A stretch of DNA of 64,000 bases from Blumeriella jaapii (GCA_009599575.1 VWND01000084.1:1-64000); one strand, 5' to 3'. Shown: positions 23,342 through 35,349, numbered from the stretch's first letter. The notes: a model not told the origin generated them from the sequence alone. Program-made: numbers and translations.

Positions 23342-23687
23342 TTATCTCAGTTCAAGTTTACATCACTAACCCCTAAACCAGATCACCAACTCAGCATCCA
23401 ACCACAACGTCCTGGGCACGCTCAACGGCCTCGCACAGACGCTCTCAGCCGCTGGCCGCGCCGCCGGCCCCTTTCTATCCGGTGGCCTCTTCTCGATCGC
23501 GACGCACGTCCGCCCCAAGGGCGAGGCGCTCGCCTGGGGCACGTTCGGTGGCATCGCGTTCCTAGGCTTCGTGGCGAGCTTCGGGATCCGTGGCAAGGGT
23601 CTCGAGAGCGAGGAGTTTGACGATGAGCAGGGGACTCTCAGTGGTGAGGTGAGCGACGAGGAGGATGCTGAGGTTGGTGTTAGATGA
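21629..23687 (+). CDS. Major facilitator superfamily transporter, frameshifted
   Basis: An MFS permease of the fungal group near yeast YCR023C / Zn-induced-facilitator-like carriers; substrate unknown. Exons are 21629-21694, 21858-23242 and 23382-23687. A hydrophilic N-terminus of about 70 residues precedes the first membrane helices. The family loop motif GWLSDRIGRKPVIMMG lies between helices 2 and 3; an acidic central loop (ENDTENESDGESE) and six further helices follow, ending in an acidic tail. The frame breaks near 22517-22524: NLFSA and VLVLDLVLTGLFLEESLEEA are in different frames. Exons sum to 1757 nt, so one base added gives 585 aa. Intron 2 (139 nt) contains a long CT microsatellite and intron 1 an AAGCTTCGAG-type repeat. 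Confidence 0.82.
21729..21795. repeat. GAGCTTCAAGCTTCGAG-type imperfect repeats in MFS intron 1
   Basis: Several overlapping AGCTTCRAGCTTCGAG copies with internal HindIII-like palindromes occupy about 65 nt of the first intron of the MFS gene. Confidence 0.7.
23269..23340. repeat. (CT)n(CA)n microsatellite in MFS intron 2
   Basis: About 31 CT units followed by five CA units lie inside the second intron of the transporter gene, upstream of the acceptor at 23381. Likely length-polymorphic. Confidence 0.9.
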
Positions 23688-24859
23688 TGGGTGGTGTGTG
23701 GTGTGTGGGCCCGGGAAACCTTTCTTTTGTTTGGGTGAGTAGGCAGTTAGGAGTTAGGAGTTGAGGGTATGGGTGTGCGAATCATGGAAGGTGCATGCGT
23801 GGCCGGGCTGCCGATTGGGGGAATGATAAGCGTACACGCATTGTAGTTTTTAGTACTGAGTGGCTTGTAGAAGCTGTTGGGCGTGAAGCGAATATACAGA
23901 ACCAAAATCAGAACCAGAACGAGAATCGGCAGTGGGGGATAGCTTCGTACAAGTCAATGAGGACTCACAGGTAGATAGGTAGGTAGGTATTAAGTAGATG
24001 TATAGGCAGGCTACCTGTTAGCAATACTGTAAGATGGTTCAATCCAGTGTAGTCTAGACGAAGAGAATTTTATAATACATGAGAAGTGGATTGTCAGGCG
24101 TCTGGATGATGCAAGATGCATTTCGGAGATAGAAAGGTGACATGAACTTGAAATTAATGTCGAGTGTTGCATAAGATAATGGGCGAGTATTGCGCAGGTG
24201 GTCGGTAAAATAGGGCCCGAAGGGGAGTTTACCGGGGATATTTGGTAGTTGAATGGGGAGGGAGCGAAGTTGAGATTTCCCCCCCCCCCCCCCTTATGAT
24301 TGAGAGAGATTTTGGGTTTCTGCCCTCACCTTTTGTTGATACGGTTTGTGTTTTAGAGAGCAAGTTCCGTGGCGGGGTAAAAGTTGTGGAGTTGTCGATG
24401 TTTTTCTATTTGCTTTTCCTTGGTTACGTACAGAGAGGATTGGGGTGATAGAAGGTCATTTGACTACGAGCTCTTTCCTACTTGAATACTTTACGGCTGA
24501 AAGAGAGTGTGAAAGTGGATTGTTTGAGCGATTTCAGTTGGCTTGAAAGAAGTTTTTAGAGAACTCTTTTCGTTTGCAACGTTTATCTACCGCTCACATT
24601 TTGGTACCCAAGATGGAAACTGCGGAGGTGAATCTGTCAAGCTAATTTAAGCGAGTCGAGCATATGTACCTACTACAAGCGTTTGTTCACCTTTTCACTT
24701 TGCGACAAAACAGGAACCGTGAAAAGGGACTCGCGTAGTGAATCTGGCGATTCCCCTACTGTTTCCCGGCGTATGCGAGGATTCTTCCTATAAGAACACA
24801 ACCCACTCGCATCCACAACCACATCTCCGCACGTCGACAACCAACCCCCTCGACACACC
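23688..24859. other. Intergenic region
   Basis: About 1.2 kb, AT-rich in its second half, with a GTAGG repeat at about 23970-23990 and a C run at about 24281-24293. No gene supported. The last part holds the upstream region of the gene at 24860, with TATAAG near 24788. Confidence 0.5.
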
Positions 24860-26013
24860 ATGGCGTCCCCCCAGAGCGAGCCATTCGATATAACAAGTTC
24901 ATCCTCCCCACTCCTCTGAACAAGAGCTTTCTAACAACCGCACAGCTCCCGACCTCGCGAGCCTGCGAGCCATCCTCAAGAGCGCGCGCTCCGCCTACAG
25001 CCGCCTCCGTCTGGAAGCCGAAACCGTCGACCATGTCCTTATCCAGCACGGCGACAGCCTCATAGGCAAATCGGCCATCCAGCGGCAACGCGCCCTGCGA
25101 GTCCACGCCGAGCGCAGAGTGCACTACCAGCGCCTCTTCGAGCACCACATGGAGAGAATCAGAGAGCTGGCCCAAGCGGTCGAGGTCGCGGTACGTTTGC
25201 ACCCCCCCCTCCCTCTCCCTCTCTTGCCCCAGCTGGCCACGCCGCTTTCGCTTTCGCTTTCGGTAGATCGGTAGCTGATTGATGATGCTCTGCTTCCAGG
25301 AGGACGCCAGTCACTGGCAGGCCTGGTCCCCCTCCGAGCTGCTCATGCGCTGGTCAGCCGGCATGATGGACTACAGCGTCTTTCGGCAGGAAGCGCCGGC
25401 CGCGCGCGTCTGCGCCGCCTTCGCCGCGCTCGAGTCCGAGCTCGCGCCGCCCACGGTCGGACAGGTGCTGCACTGCTCGGCGGAGGTCGCGGCCGGCTGG
25501 TACGAGACGCCTACGCTGTCGCCGTTCTGGAATCGGGGACGCGGCGCGCACACGGGTGGTGGTGGTGGTGATGGCGACGAGGAGACGTGGGGGGCGGTGG
25601 GGAATTGGGATGATGGGCGTGGCTATCGCGGCGACGGCTCACATGCTGGCCCGCGCGACGATGATGAGAGCATGCACGATCGCATGTCCGACGCTGGATA
25701 TCAAGCCCGCGAATCGCAGGAGTTGAGGCCACGCTACGCCCCGAGATCCGAGATGCGCGCGTCCGAGCAAGAGGATGACGGGTACATGACCACGGACGAG
25801 TACATACAGGCCCGACGAGCGCAGGATCTCGAGTACACACAGGCACGACGAGCGCAGGATCTTGCGGATAAGAGTCGGTCCGGGGATGGGTCTGTCGATA
25901 GGGACCTGGGTGTGGAAATCGCGCCGTCTGGAGGCCCGAAGAAGCCGAAGATCGTGCCGATGGTTTGGGGCTCTATCAGTCGACCCATCTGGGCGACTAA
26001 CTACGTCGAGTGA
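24860..26013 (+). CDS. Conserved-looking hypothetical protein
   Basis: I do not recognise the family. Three exons (24860-24896, 24946-25190, 25300-26013) total 996 nt and encode 331 aa; introns are 49 and 109 nt, the first with a CTAAC branch. Residues about 14-95 are helical and charged (LASLRAILKSARSAYSRLRLEAE...), probably a coiled coil. A Trp-rich block (HWQAWSPSELLMRWSAGMMDY) follows, then a Gly/Asp-rich disordered part. The dodecapeptide-like unit QARRAQDL occurs twice near residues 260-285. The C-terminus ends PIWATNYVE. No signal peptide or membrane helix. In-phase splice sites and codon bias support a real gene. Confidence 0.7.
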
Positions 26014-28945
26014 GAGAGATGAGGGGCGTGGGTGCGTGGTGGTGGAATGGGAATGTGGATGGGGGTCGAGTTGACGATCGCTGAACTTTGCCATGGGCTT
26101 TGCGTTGGTCTTTCGCGCTGAGCTTGCCGCGCTGATAGCGCTGTGCTGCATTCGGATTTAAACAATGAAATGCCTGATTCCAAAAAGAAACATTGCGGTG
26201 TTTCTGTCGACAAGATCAACTCTGTGAAGACCTTGCTTGCTGCGAGGTTTCTCGCCGAAAATCGAACTCCACAGACTTCTCAACACTCACTGGCGCGTAT
26301 CATAACACACCCTTTTCGCACACATGTCATCCATTTCCACTTTCCCATTCCCCGTAAATGCAAGCAAGGACTTTGAACAGTGGGGAGATCTCAGAGATCC
26401 TTACATAGCCCCACCCACACCCCCACATCAAGGAAACGAACGAAGTAAACAAAACCCCGTGATGAGCGAGAACCACGTCACGGGATCTCGGCACGTCTTA
26501 TTCACGTCACTGCGTCCACGCTGCGTCAGAAGCCAACGGGACTCAGCCGATTCACGTCGTGATTTACACTGTGGTTTGTAGAGCTGAAGGGTGGGTAGGC
26601 ACCGCTCAGTCCCAGAGGCATTCGAGGGAATGTGATCACGTGTGGCCGCTACCGAATCTTGAACAGAGCTATGGGGCGAGGATACCGACAGGTTGAACCA
26701 ACGACTCTCTCTGCGTGGCACGTCCCAAAGCCTAAGCATCTAATCATGATTCAGCGCCTCTTTCGACTTTCCAATACCTACATAGAACAGGGCTGTAGGT
26801 TGGGATGCCTCTTCAGCATCAGGGAGTCAGTCGAGTAACCCCCGTCCTAGACTTGTTAGCTTCGCTAGCGGTATATACAGACAGTACTTTGTCGCGCTCA
26901 TTTGGCTCTGTCCATCCGTTCATCCATCAGTACTCGGAAACTTGGTTTATACATCGAGTGCGGTCGTAATGGTTGTACCCCTGGCCTTGGTCTTACTTAC
27001 CTACTGTGTACTGTACATACATACATGCCCCTGTTATCAGATTTCCACACGTGGAAACCACTGATCATGCCCCCTGAGAGTTTACCACACTTCCTCCGTG
27101 GGAATCTACAGAGTGGAAACCCAAAATCAAATAGCCTTGCGCTCGTCTCGCGTGTGGTCATTTTCTCCGGTTCGAAAGTTGGTTACACCCCTGTCCTTCC
27201 TCTCTCTACCTCTATCATCGAACCACGAACTCTGGTCGGCTCGACCCAGGATCGGGGTACAACGCGATTAATACGGCGGTAGGTATCTTGGCCAACACCT
27301 GCCAAGCAAGCGTCGTCCCAGCCGCGATTTGCTTTCCTGCGCATTGCAAGACTGATCTCCCGCCTTGCCGTCCATCGTCGAGACGCTTGCTGCTGAACGT
27401 TCTTTTCGAGAGTCGCTCGTCAGGCATCGAAGTTCGTCGAGGAGATGAATGTTCGGTGATACGCCGTGCGTCGTCTATGCGCTGGTCGCTGCTCGCTCGG
27501 TGTGGTGGGTTTTTCTGGCTCGGGGGAGTTATGTTTTTGTACTGTTTATCAAGCAATTTACTAACTGTCGACCTCGTCCAACGGCTCCATCTCTTCACAG
27601 GTGGACCTTGGGTGCAACGAACATCACAATCAAAACACCGACAGTAGCTGCTCATACAGAGCGGCTGTTGTCCTCTGTAGGCACGGGTCGTTTCCTACAG
27701 CATGTACTGTACTGTACATACAGTACATACCGTTCTACCGCACATCAAGGTCTACCGCAGTCAAGCAACCAGGTTCGTGTCAGGTGCTGTACTGTACAGT
27801 AGTAGCTGAAAGCTTTTCAGGACAACCCCATTCATTCACAACGTTCCATCACCACGATTTGAATCAAGGCGAATTGCACAGGACGGGGATTCAAGGTACT
27901 GTATTGTACTGTACATACATAGAATATTGCATGAGGAATGTCGCAAGTTGCAACGAAACGCCGCCCCCGCAAACAAGAATCAATGGTTCCAAGGGCCGTG
28001 GCTGGGCGGGCCGCCTCGCGCGCGCGATTCTCGAGTAGCTTGTCTGTCTGTGCAGTCGGTGACTAGAGTGCTACTGTACGGTAGCTTAGAATGAGTTACA
28101 TACGTGATCTCTGGGTCTGTTCCTATGTTGGTCAACTGTCTAGTACATACTGTAAGTATCGACTTCCCCGGAAATGTACAGTAGTTCCCCTGGTACCTCA
28201 AGGGACTGCTCGCTCGCGTTCTCGGTTAGGCCCAGGGGCCACTCACGTGCGTGTGGTTTGTTTTATTCGGAGCAATCTCCATGCGTGAAAAATGCTTATG
28301 TCAATGACTTCGAAATGTGGCAAGTGACTCAGAGCGTGCTGTTGTACATACAGCACGGTAGATAAGCTGTTCTCACGCACCTCGGCATGTGGAATGAATG
28401 CTGCGGTCGTGTATGTAGGTAGCTTGTTGTGGCCCCCAAGAAAGGGATTGTTGACTTTTGACATTCCACGCTGCCCAAGCTAGCGTGCCTCGACAGTTCA
28501 ACGTTCCTGAATCGCCGTCTGGGCTGACGCTACAAAAAAACCATATTCGAGTCTCATCTCCACAGCTCTGCTCATTGGTCATGGTCCATCCAGAATGACA
28601 CCATCCATCCCAGACTTGGCCTGGCGAACGTCGACCCCGCGTGTTTGCAAACCGTCCTCTCCCGATCTGCGCTCTAGAGCCGTGATCACACCGGATAGAA
28701 TCACTTCCGGGGGCTTGTTTGTGGCCATGTAATTTCCCCCAGTTAACCTCCTGATCTACTTACGCTGCTCGGGGTCGACGAAGCCACTAGGGAGACATGT
28801 TAAGAATGCCATCCTTCCCCCGATTGCGCTCGCTCTCTCGCTCATCCTCTCGCGCATCCTCCGCAGTCATCATCTCCAGCCCCTCACCCAAGTCGCTCTT
28901 TTGCCCTTGCGAATCTCTCGGCTCCGGACCCATCCCGCCATCAGC
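26014..28945. other. Long intergenic region with dispersed TACTGTAC motifs
   Basis: About 2.9 kb with no gene I can support. ORFs up to 146 codons overlap on both strands and lack domains. TACTGTAC or GTACATACAG motifs cluster at about 27702-27735, 27786-27805, 27896-27922, 28071-28082 and 28343-28360. The final few hundred bases hold the promoter of the ferritin-like gene. Confidence 0.55.
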
Positions 28946-30082
28946 ATGAAGTACGGCATCACGCTCGGCACGCTCGGCGCGCTCGCCGCCGTCGCGGCGG
29001 CCAACCCGGTCCTCCGCGGCCGGCAAGCCGACGCCGCCGTCACGGACGTGGGCATCCTCAACTACGCGCTGACCCTCGAGCACCTCGAGGACAAGTTCTA
29101 CCGCGAGGGCCTGGCCAACTACACGCAGGCCGAGTTCGTGGCCGCCGGCTTCGCCGACCCCTTCTACGACAACCTGAGGGAGATCTCCTACGACGAGACG
29201 ACGCACGTCTCGTTCCTCACCACCGCTCTGGCCGATGCCGCCGTCGCCGAGTGCACCTACGCGTTCCCCAGCACCGACCCCGCGTCGTTCGTTGCGCTGG
29301 CCTCGGTGCTCGAGGGCGTGGGCGTCAGCGCGTACCTCGGTGCGGCGGCCTCCATCCTGAACAAGGACTGTACGTCTTGTGTTTTCTTTTCTCTCCTCTC
29401 GTCTCTTCTCTTCACTCACCTCTCCCCTCCCCTCCGCTCCCCTCGACGACGACGACCCGGCGACTGACCCGCCCACGCAGACCTCACGGCCGCCGGCTCC
29501 ATCCTGACGGTCGAGTCGCGCCACAGCGCCTACATCCGCGCCGCGAACAAGAAGTCCCCCTTCCCGCAGGCCTTCGACGCGCCCCTGACCTTCGACGAGG
29601 TGTACACCCTCGCCGCCGGCTTCATCGTGTCGTGCCCGGAGGCCAACGCCGCGAAGCCGCAGCTGCCGCTGCGGGCGTTCCCCTCGCTCGCCCTCGGCAC
29701 CGCCGGCCCCATCCAGAGCGGCGACGAGATCGAGCTCCTGACCCCCGGCTACACCCTCGGCGCGAAGGACGGCAACGCCCCCATCTACGCCGCCTTCGTC
29801 TCGGTGACGGGCCCCATCTTCACCGATGTCACCCCTATCGACGGCGGCTTCACGGTCAAGGTCCCTAAGGGCGTCAACGGCCAGTCCTACGTCGTCCTCA
29901 CCGGATGCAAGGATGCCGTGAACGACGACACCGTTGCCGCTGGCCCAGCCATCGTCGAGAGTACGTGTGCCCCTTGCAATCCTTCCCCCCTCCCCATCCC
30001 ATCCCATCCCAAATCTGTGAGACACATCAGTCACTAACGTCACCCCGTGCCAGTCACCAACCCTTACCCCTCCACCGCATAA
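28946..30082 (+). CDS. Secreted ferritin-like domain protein, Rds1 type
   Basis: Fungal Rds1-like proteins contain a ferritin-like four-helix fold and are reported as stress- or nutrient-responsive; their biochemical role is unclear. Exons are 28946-29369, 29481-29960 and 30054-30082 (933 nt, 310 aa). A signal peptide (about 1-19) is followed by helices holding candidate metal ligands: E45/E48 in LEHLEDKFY, E84 and H87 in DETTHV, and E153 and H156 in ESRHSAY, matching the E-ExxH pattern of ferritin-like folds. A C-terminal beta-rich part follows (FTDVTPIDGGFTVKVP). The last intron has two nearly identical CAG|TCAC acceptors 23 nt apart (30030 and 30053); the downstream one gives the short tail ITNPYPSTA. 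GC-rich coding sequence compared with its flanks. Confidence 0.9.
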
Positions 30083-30751
30083 AGGGCTCCCGCAAGGGAC
30101 CCGGGTATGGACGAGGCCATGATCGCGGCTGGCATGGCATGAGATGGGATAGGATGGGACGCGTGGACTTCTGCGTGTGTGTTGGCTGGAGGGCCGGATG
30201 TGCGGTGTTTCGATTCGAGTACATAATCACATACATACCATACCCACTAATGCATCGAGGACTGCACCTCACCCACGCGCTCCAGCACCCGCCATGTGGA
30301 AGCCATGTCTCGCCCATCCCCCATTGCGCTGTCCCCGTTGTCGTCGTTGTCGTCGCCATCCGTGCGGGAAAGGGGTCGTTCTGCGGCGTTCTGCTCGCGC
30401 TCGCTTGAACCACTGGTGGGACCCTGGACCGGCTCGTAGAAGGTTTGCATTGACTACGAAGTTGGAAGTTGGGAGCTCGCGAGTTCGAGGATGCGGTGTG
30501 CGTGTGTTGGTCACGTGACAACAACAAGTCACATGATAGCGTGACTTTCGACAACGTGACTAAACATGAACTTCATCCTGACCAACACGTGGACTGCAAC
30601 CCCTTACATCCATCCTTCCTGCCACCTCCCAGACTCCCGAGCCAAACAAACAGTCCCAGACCACCCAAGCCAGCCCCTTTCCTTTCCTCTCCTTTCCTCT
30701 CCTCTCCACTCCTTTCCTTCCCTCTCCTTTCCTTCCCTCTCCTTTCCTTCC
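30083..30751. other. Intergenic spacer with CCTTT-rich tract
   Basis: About 670 nt between convergent genes. It contains a pyrimidine-rich imperfect repeat (about 30675-30751) next to the stop of the acetyltransferase gene. Overlapping ORFs around 30054-30554 are not supported. Confidence 0.5.
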
Positions 30752-32150
30752 CTAGCCACCCGCTCCCTCTCGCCGCATAGCAAACTCCACATAAACCTGC
30801 TGCTTCCCCCACTCCCTCAAATCCAGCCTGTACTCGCCCTTCCCTTCCCCTTCCACCACCCAGCCAAGCCTCTCGTACAGCTTTCTCCCCTTCACGGACG
30901 AGCGCATGCAGATGCGCACCTCGTGCCCCTCTCGCCTCCCAGTGCCCCGCTCACTCACCTCCGCCAGAAAGGCGCGCAGCATGCGCGTGCCGATGCCCTG
31001 GCGCTGGCAGCGCGGCGCGACGGCCAAGTTCTCGATGCCTGTGTTGAGTTTCACCCGTTACTCTTTTCGGCTCGGAGAGTTGGGCACACGATCACACACG
31101 AGATGAAAGACGAAACGAAGAAGGAAAGGAAAAAAAAACAAAAAGAAAGGAAAGAAGAAGAAAGAGAAGAAAGAGAAGAAAGAGAGAAAGAGAAAGAGAA
31201 AGAGAAGAAAGAGAAGAAAAAGAGAAGAAAGAGAAGAAAGAGAAGAAAGAGAAGAAAGAGAAGAAAGAGAGAAAGAGAAGAAAAGAGAAGAAAGAGAAGA
31301 AAGAGAAGAAAGAGAAGAAGAGAAGAAAGAGAAGAAAGAGAAGAAAGAGAAGAAAGAGAAGAAAGAGAAGAAAGAGAAGAAGAGAAGAAAGAGAAGAAGA
31401 GAAGAAAGAAAGAGAAGAAAGAGAAGAGAAAGAGAAGAGAAGAAAGAGAAGAGAAGAGAAGAAAGAGAAGAAAGAGAAGAAAGAGAAAGAAAGAGAAGAA
31501 AGAGAAGAAAGAGAAGAAAGAGAAGAAGAGAAGAAAGAGAAGAAAGAGAAGAAGAGAAGAAAAGAAGAGAAGAAAGAGAAGAAAGAGAAAGAAAGAGAAG
31601 AAAGAGAAGAAAGAGAAGACACACCAATGCATTTCCCGTCCTGGTAGGAAGCTGGCGCCCCCATGACTTCGGTGTATCGTCTCCAGAGCCGTCTGTTCGT
31701 GCCAGCAGGCAAGCGTGCTTCCCAATCCCAAACCTCCTCCCTCTTTTCCTCTCCCTCTCCCTCTCCCTCTCTCTCTCGCTCTCCCTCTCCCTCATCACCA
31801 CTTCCCGCTGCCTCCCTCCACACCAAGAACCCCACAATCTCCCCCGTCGTTCCACGCCCACGCTCGCTTCCCTCCTCGGCCTCCTCTCTACTCGCGAACA
31901 CGTCAATGCCCGAATCCGGACTCGGTGGCAGTGCGCATGCCGGGGGAGCTAGCGTCGCGACGAGAAACCTGTACCGCGAGGGCCGCGCAAAGCAGTACTG
32001 CAGGCGCTGCAGGAACAGCTTGTGGGCCTGGAAGGGGTAGGCGAAGGAGAGCGCGACGAGGGGGTGGTGCGCGTTGGCGGCGAGGTCGAGGCGCGTGAGA
32101 TGAGGGAGGTCGGAGGCGTGGGCGGGTCGGAGGGAGACTCTCTTGGACAT
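30752..32150 (-). CDS. GNAT family N-acetyltransferase with giant repeat-filled intron
   Basis: GNAT enzymes transfer acetyl from acetyl-CoA to amines; the substrate is not predictable here. Exon 1 (32150-31625) and exon 2 (31038-30752) total 813 nt, giving 270 aa. The N-terminus VSLRPAHASDLPHL is the typical first strand-helix. Motif A reads IENLAVAPRCQRQGIGTRML, with the acetyl-CoA loop Q187-x-x-G190-x-G192; YERLGWVV is motif B. Residues about 125-145 form a Glu/Arg/Gly low-complexity insert. The intron (31039-31624, GTGTGT...ACACAG) is 586 nt, roughly ten times the local norm, and consists almost wholly of GAAGAAA-type repeat. The joined phase (ATT G|GC ATC) yields CIGIENLAV, as expected. 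Confidence 0.85.
31105..31618. repeat. GAAGAAA purine satellite inside GNAT intron
   Basis: More than 500 nt of AGAAGAAAG, AGAGAAGAA and related units with strict purine composition on the + strand (pyrimidine on the sense strand of the gene). It fills the intron of the acetyltransferase gene. Such tracts can form triplex or slipped structures. Confidence 0.95.
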
Positions 32151-33511
32151 GGTATTTGCTTCGTGTATGTACATGTACGTACACATGTATCTATATGTGT
32201 GTATACTTATATGTGTGTATTTGTATAGGTATGTATGTGTAATGGAATATATATACACATATATATACACACACAGATACAGAAGATCGAGGGTGGCGTG
32301 TTAGATGGCTTTGTTTGTTGAGAAGGCACAACTGAGATCCGGTAATGTGAGATGCAGTAAGCGAGGGCTCGCGTCGGGACCCATGGGACGGGAGGCACGT
32401 GTGTCGATCACTGGCTGGGCTGAGGCGTCCTGTCAGTCAGATGGACTTGATACTCACTGTACTGTACTTGTACTGTACATACCTACGCTGTGACGAGTAC
32501 GTACTGTACAGTACCGCTACCGGCCACAGAGATTCAACAGACACGCCGTCGACACAACAGAATTATATGCTGGAACAAGGAACGATGGGTTGAGTTCCGA
32601 GTTGACATGGATAAATTCGAAGGGTCATGTGGACACATGCCTCTAACCTACCTGGGTAGGTAGTTAGCCTTTTTCACGTTGTATAATATGATGTCGAATC
32701 CTCCCTCATGTACATACAGTACATACAGTACATACAGTACATACAGTACATACAGTACATACAGTACATACAGTACATACAGTACATACGTACGTACAGT
32801 CTTACATAGAGCATTCAGTCGCCCCTCTTATACGCTATTCGTCCTGCTTCTTGTGTGTTGCAGGATAGCTCCTTGCGCATTACTCCTACTGACAGCACTT
32901 GGAGGCATCTCGTGCTCGGAAGGAGGGAGTCTAGCGTGAGGGAGAGCGTTTGATGCACAATTGGGAGATTGGTGCGCGGTGGTGTGGTGAGAAGGCCAAG
33001 GGTGTAGAACATTCAGTGGTGGAAAAAGATGTCGTGAGAGATAGGAAGTGACAGAAAACGAACGGCTTTCTCCAAGGGGTGGTAGAAGGCGTGACAACGT
33101 ACGTAGCGAGAGCAACGGGAAACTATCCCCAGCCAAAGCCGGCAAGGAAAACCGAAGATAGGACGAAGAAGAAACTATGCATTGCGAAATGTCGGAAGAC
33201 CGTCAACGCCATACTTCTGGCTAGTAAAGGTTTCTGCACGTGAAGACTCTAGTTTCGAGATGGACTTCGACATCCAACGACCAAGACTGCGAGTGCGGGC
33301 CCTTGTTGAACCCGATGTCGGTAATGGGCCGGTGCAAATCGAAACGGTTCAGACAGAGCAGGCGATTTCTCTTGGCTGATGTAGCCGTGTGCTTCCAGCT
33401 ACTGATCCGCCCAGGAATCATGGCCACGGTATCCCAAGGATTGACGCGCTGGCAAGCGACAACCATGCTCTCCCTGAGAGCGGGTAGAGACTAGACATCA
33501 TGGCCCATGCT
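32151..33511. other. Intergenic region with TA-rich and 9-bp repeats
   Basis: About 1.36 kb upstream of the GNAT gene and downstream of the minus-strand methylisocitrate lyase gene. It holds a TATGTGTATA-rich tract (32160-32280), TACTGTAC clusters (32454-32515) and the 9-bp minisatellite. No gene supported. Confidence 0.6.
32711..32788. repeat. 9-bp minisatellite TACATACAG x 8.7
   Basis: Near-perfect tandem copies of TACATACAG, reading TYS repeatedly in one frame. It is the densest instance of a motif scattered through the intergenic DNA of the window. Confidence 0.95.
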
Positions 33512-35349
33512 CTAGAACTGACCCTCAGTATTGCCATCTCCCATGCTCTTACTGCTGCTACTGCCACTCTGGATGGAGCCCAGTATGCCGTCGATGTAGG
33601 ACGCACCACTCCACTTTTGGTGAGTGAGGACATCAACACCAAGCTCCTTCTCCCGCTTCTGTACCAGGTTGACATAGGCCAACATGCCCTCGTCCCTGAA
33701 AGCTTTGCTCAACTCACTCGAGATGGTAGCCGTGCTGTGCAGGCCAGCCAAGGAGATCAGCTGAAGAACGAAGCCATGCGCCGCAATGTCCCAGATGAAA
33801 GATTTGAGGGTCGCGTTCGAGAATCCGTGGCCCATCCAGTTGAAGGATGGTGACAGGTTGTACACGAGCCCCTTGCCAGGGTATTTCGCCCTGATCTCGC
33901 CCGAAAATTGCGCGGCATTTTCGACATTCGGATCGCCTGTCTCAACCCATAGAAGGTCGGCATATGGCGCGTACTCGATGGCCCGCTTCGTCGCTGCCTT
34001 TATCCCGGCACGGTAGTGGTAAAAGCCCTCCCTCGTCCTCGGGATATCGATGTTGAAGTAGATAGGCTTATCTGTAAATTGCGAGGCGAGCTGTTTTCTC
34101 TTGTTGATAGACATGTTGCGATTCTCTGAGGTAGTCTTTAGGTAGGTCTTGATGTCCGCCGTGGACACACCGTGAGCCTCGAATTGCTTGACAACGGCCT
34201 CGTCGCACGACATGAGCTTGGTGGTCTTTACCCACTTCGCCTCGAAGGCATCAATTTCTGCGCCTGTAGCTCCAGCTAATTCCATGCCCTGCAGGGTTTC
34301 TGCCAGCGGCTCAATGCCGTCCTCTGCAACACCTAGGATAAATTCGTGGTCGCGAACATCAACGGCACTGCTGAGCAATTTTCCACTCCCCGAGTCCGTT
34401 CTTGCAATGACTAGATTCTCCGAGCCCATGACATCCCATTGGAATCGGGCAGCCACCAGTCGGTTGATATGCTCGCCCACTGGTACCAGGACCTTGCCCG
34501 CAAGATGTCCGCACTTCTTTCCCCCGTGCATCTGATCCTCAAAATGTACCGCTGCAGCCCCATTCTCAGCGAACAGTTTGGCGAGCTTCAGCACTGCTGA
34601 CAGGCCACCATGGCCGGTATCACCGTCTGCGATAATGGGTCGCAAATAGTCGATGTACGGCGTCTTGGCCCGCTCCTCGGGACTCAACTTCCTTCGCGCA
34701 TCCCAATGTTTTCGATCGTGCATCGACTGGGCCTTTGCAAGTCGCTGAACTTGATTCGGAACGGTATTGTAGGGATAGTCGCCAAAGTCCGGGGAGACTT
34801 CGTTCGTCGTTGTGAGAACCGAAGAGCAAGCCCAGCCGGAAACGTAGAGGACTTCTTGATTCGGGGCTTGTTGGGTCATTTGCACAGGATCGATTGCACC
34901 CACTGGCTGCCTGTTAGAGCAGCCCAACGACGAATTGTGATAGACATACTGGTGTGTATTGGCTCGCCCTTTGCTTCCCTTTCCCTGATCAAATTGAACA
35001 GCTTCCTCGCCATCACCGAGCTTGGGTATGATTGCAGCTGGCTCCCACGTTTCGACACGACGTCTGCCGGCGAGTAGGGCCTCTTGATCCCCTCGTACCG
35101 CGGACTCGCCCACCAGGCCTCCACATCCTTCAGTTGCTGTTCGTACAGCGCATCCTCGGCCGCGCCAGCCTTCTCAGACTCGGGGAGAAGCTGGAACGAG
35201 TCTGAGGGAAGCGTGGCAGACACGGGGTGCTCGAGCGGTCTTGCTGGAGACATCTTCTGAGCTGAGATGGAGATGTTCCGTACATAGATATTCGAGCATC
35301 GGGCCCTGGCTGCTCGTCGAGGAACCGCTGTTGCCACTCTGCGCCACAT
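33512..35349 (-). CDS. mclA: 2-methylisocitrate lyase, mitochondrial
   Basis: Cleaves 2-methylisocitrate to pyruvate and succinate, the last step of the methylcitrate cycle that disposes of propionyl-CoA. Exons 35349-34950 and 34902-33512 (intron 47 nt) give 596 aa. The first about 30 residues are Arg-rich and lack acids ([18 protein letters not shown]), a mitochondrial presequence. The ICL/PEPM-superfamily signature K-K-C-G-H-L has its catalytic Cys at about 264; upstream are VSGWACSS and DGDTGHGG. The splice join gives [16 protein letters not shown]. No C-terminal peroxisomal tripeptide is present (ends TEGQF), which together with the presequence favours methylisocitrate over glyoxylate-cycle isocitrate lyase. 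It is divergent from the methylcitrate synthase gene 418 nt away, which supports the assignment. Confidence 0.88.

Noticed and set aside
28787..30043. 418-codon minus-strand ORF
   Set aside because: Antisense shadow of the GC-rich ferritin-like gene; runs through its introns and has low-complexity Gly/Arg/Glu composition.
30566..31906. Long Lys/Arg/Glu or Phe/Leu/Ser ORFs over the GA tract
   Set aside because: Products of the purine satellite read in open frames; the tract lies in the GNAT intron.
32711..32788. CRISPR-like array
   Set aside because: Continuous 9-bp tandem units without spacers in a eukaryotic genome.
32679..32939. ORF reading TYSTYS repeats
   Set aside because: Translation of the 9-bp minisatellite; flanks are not protein-like.
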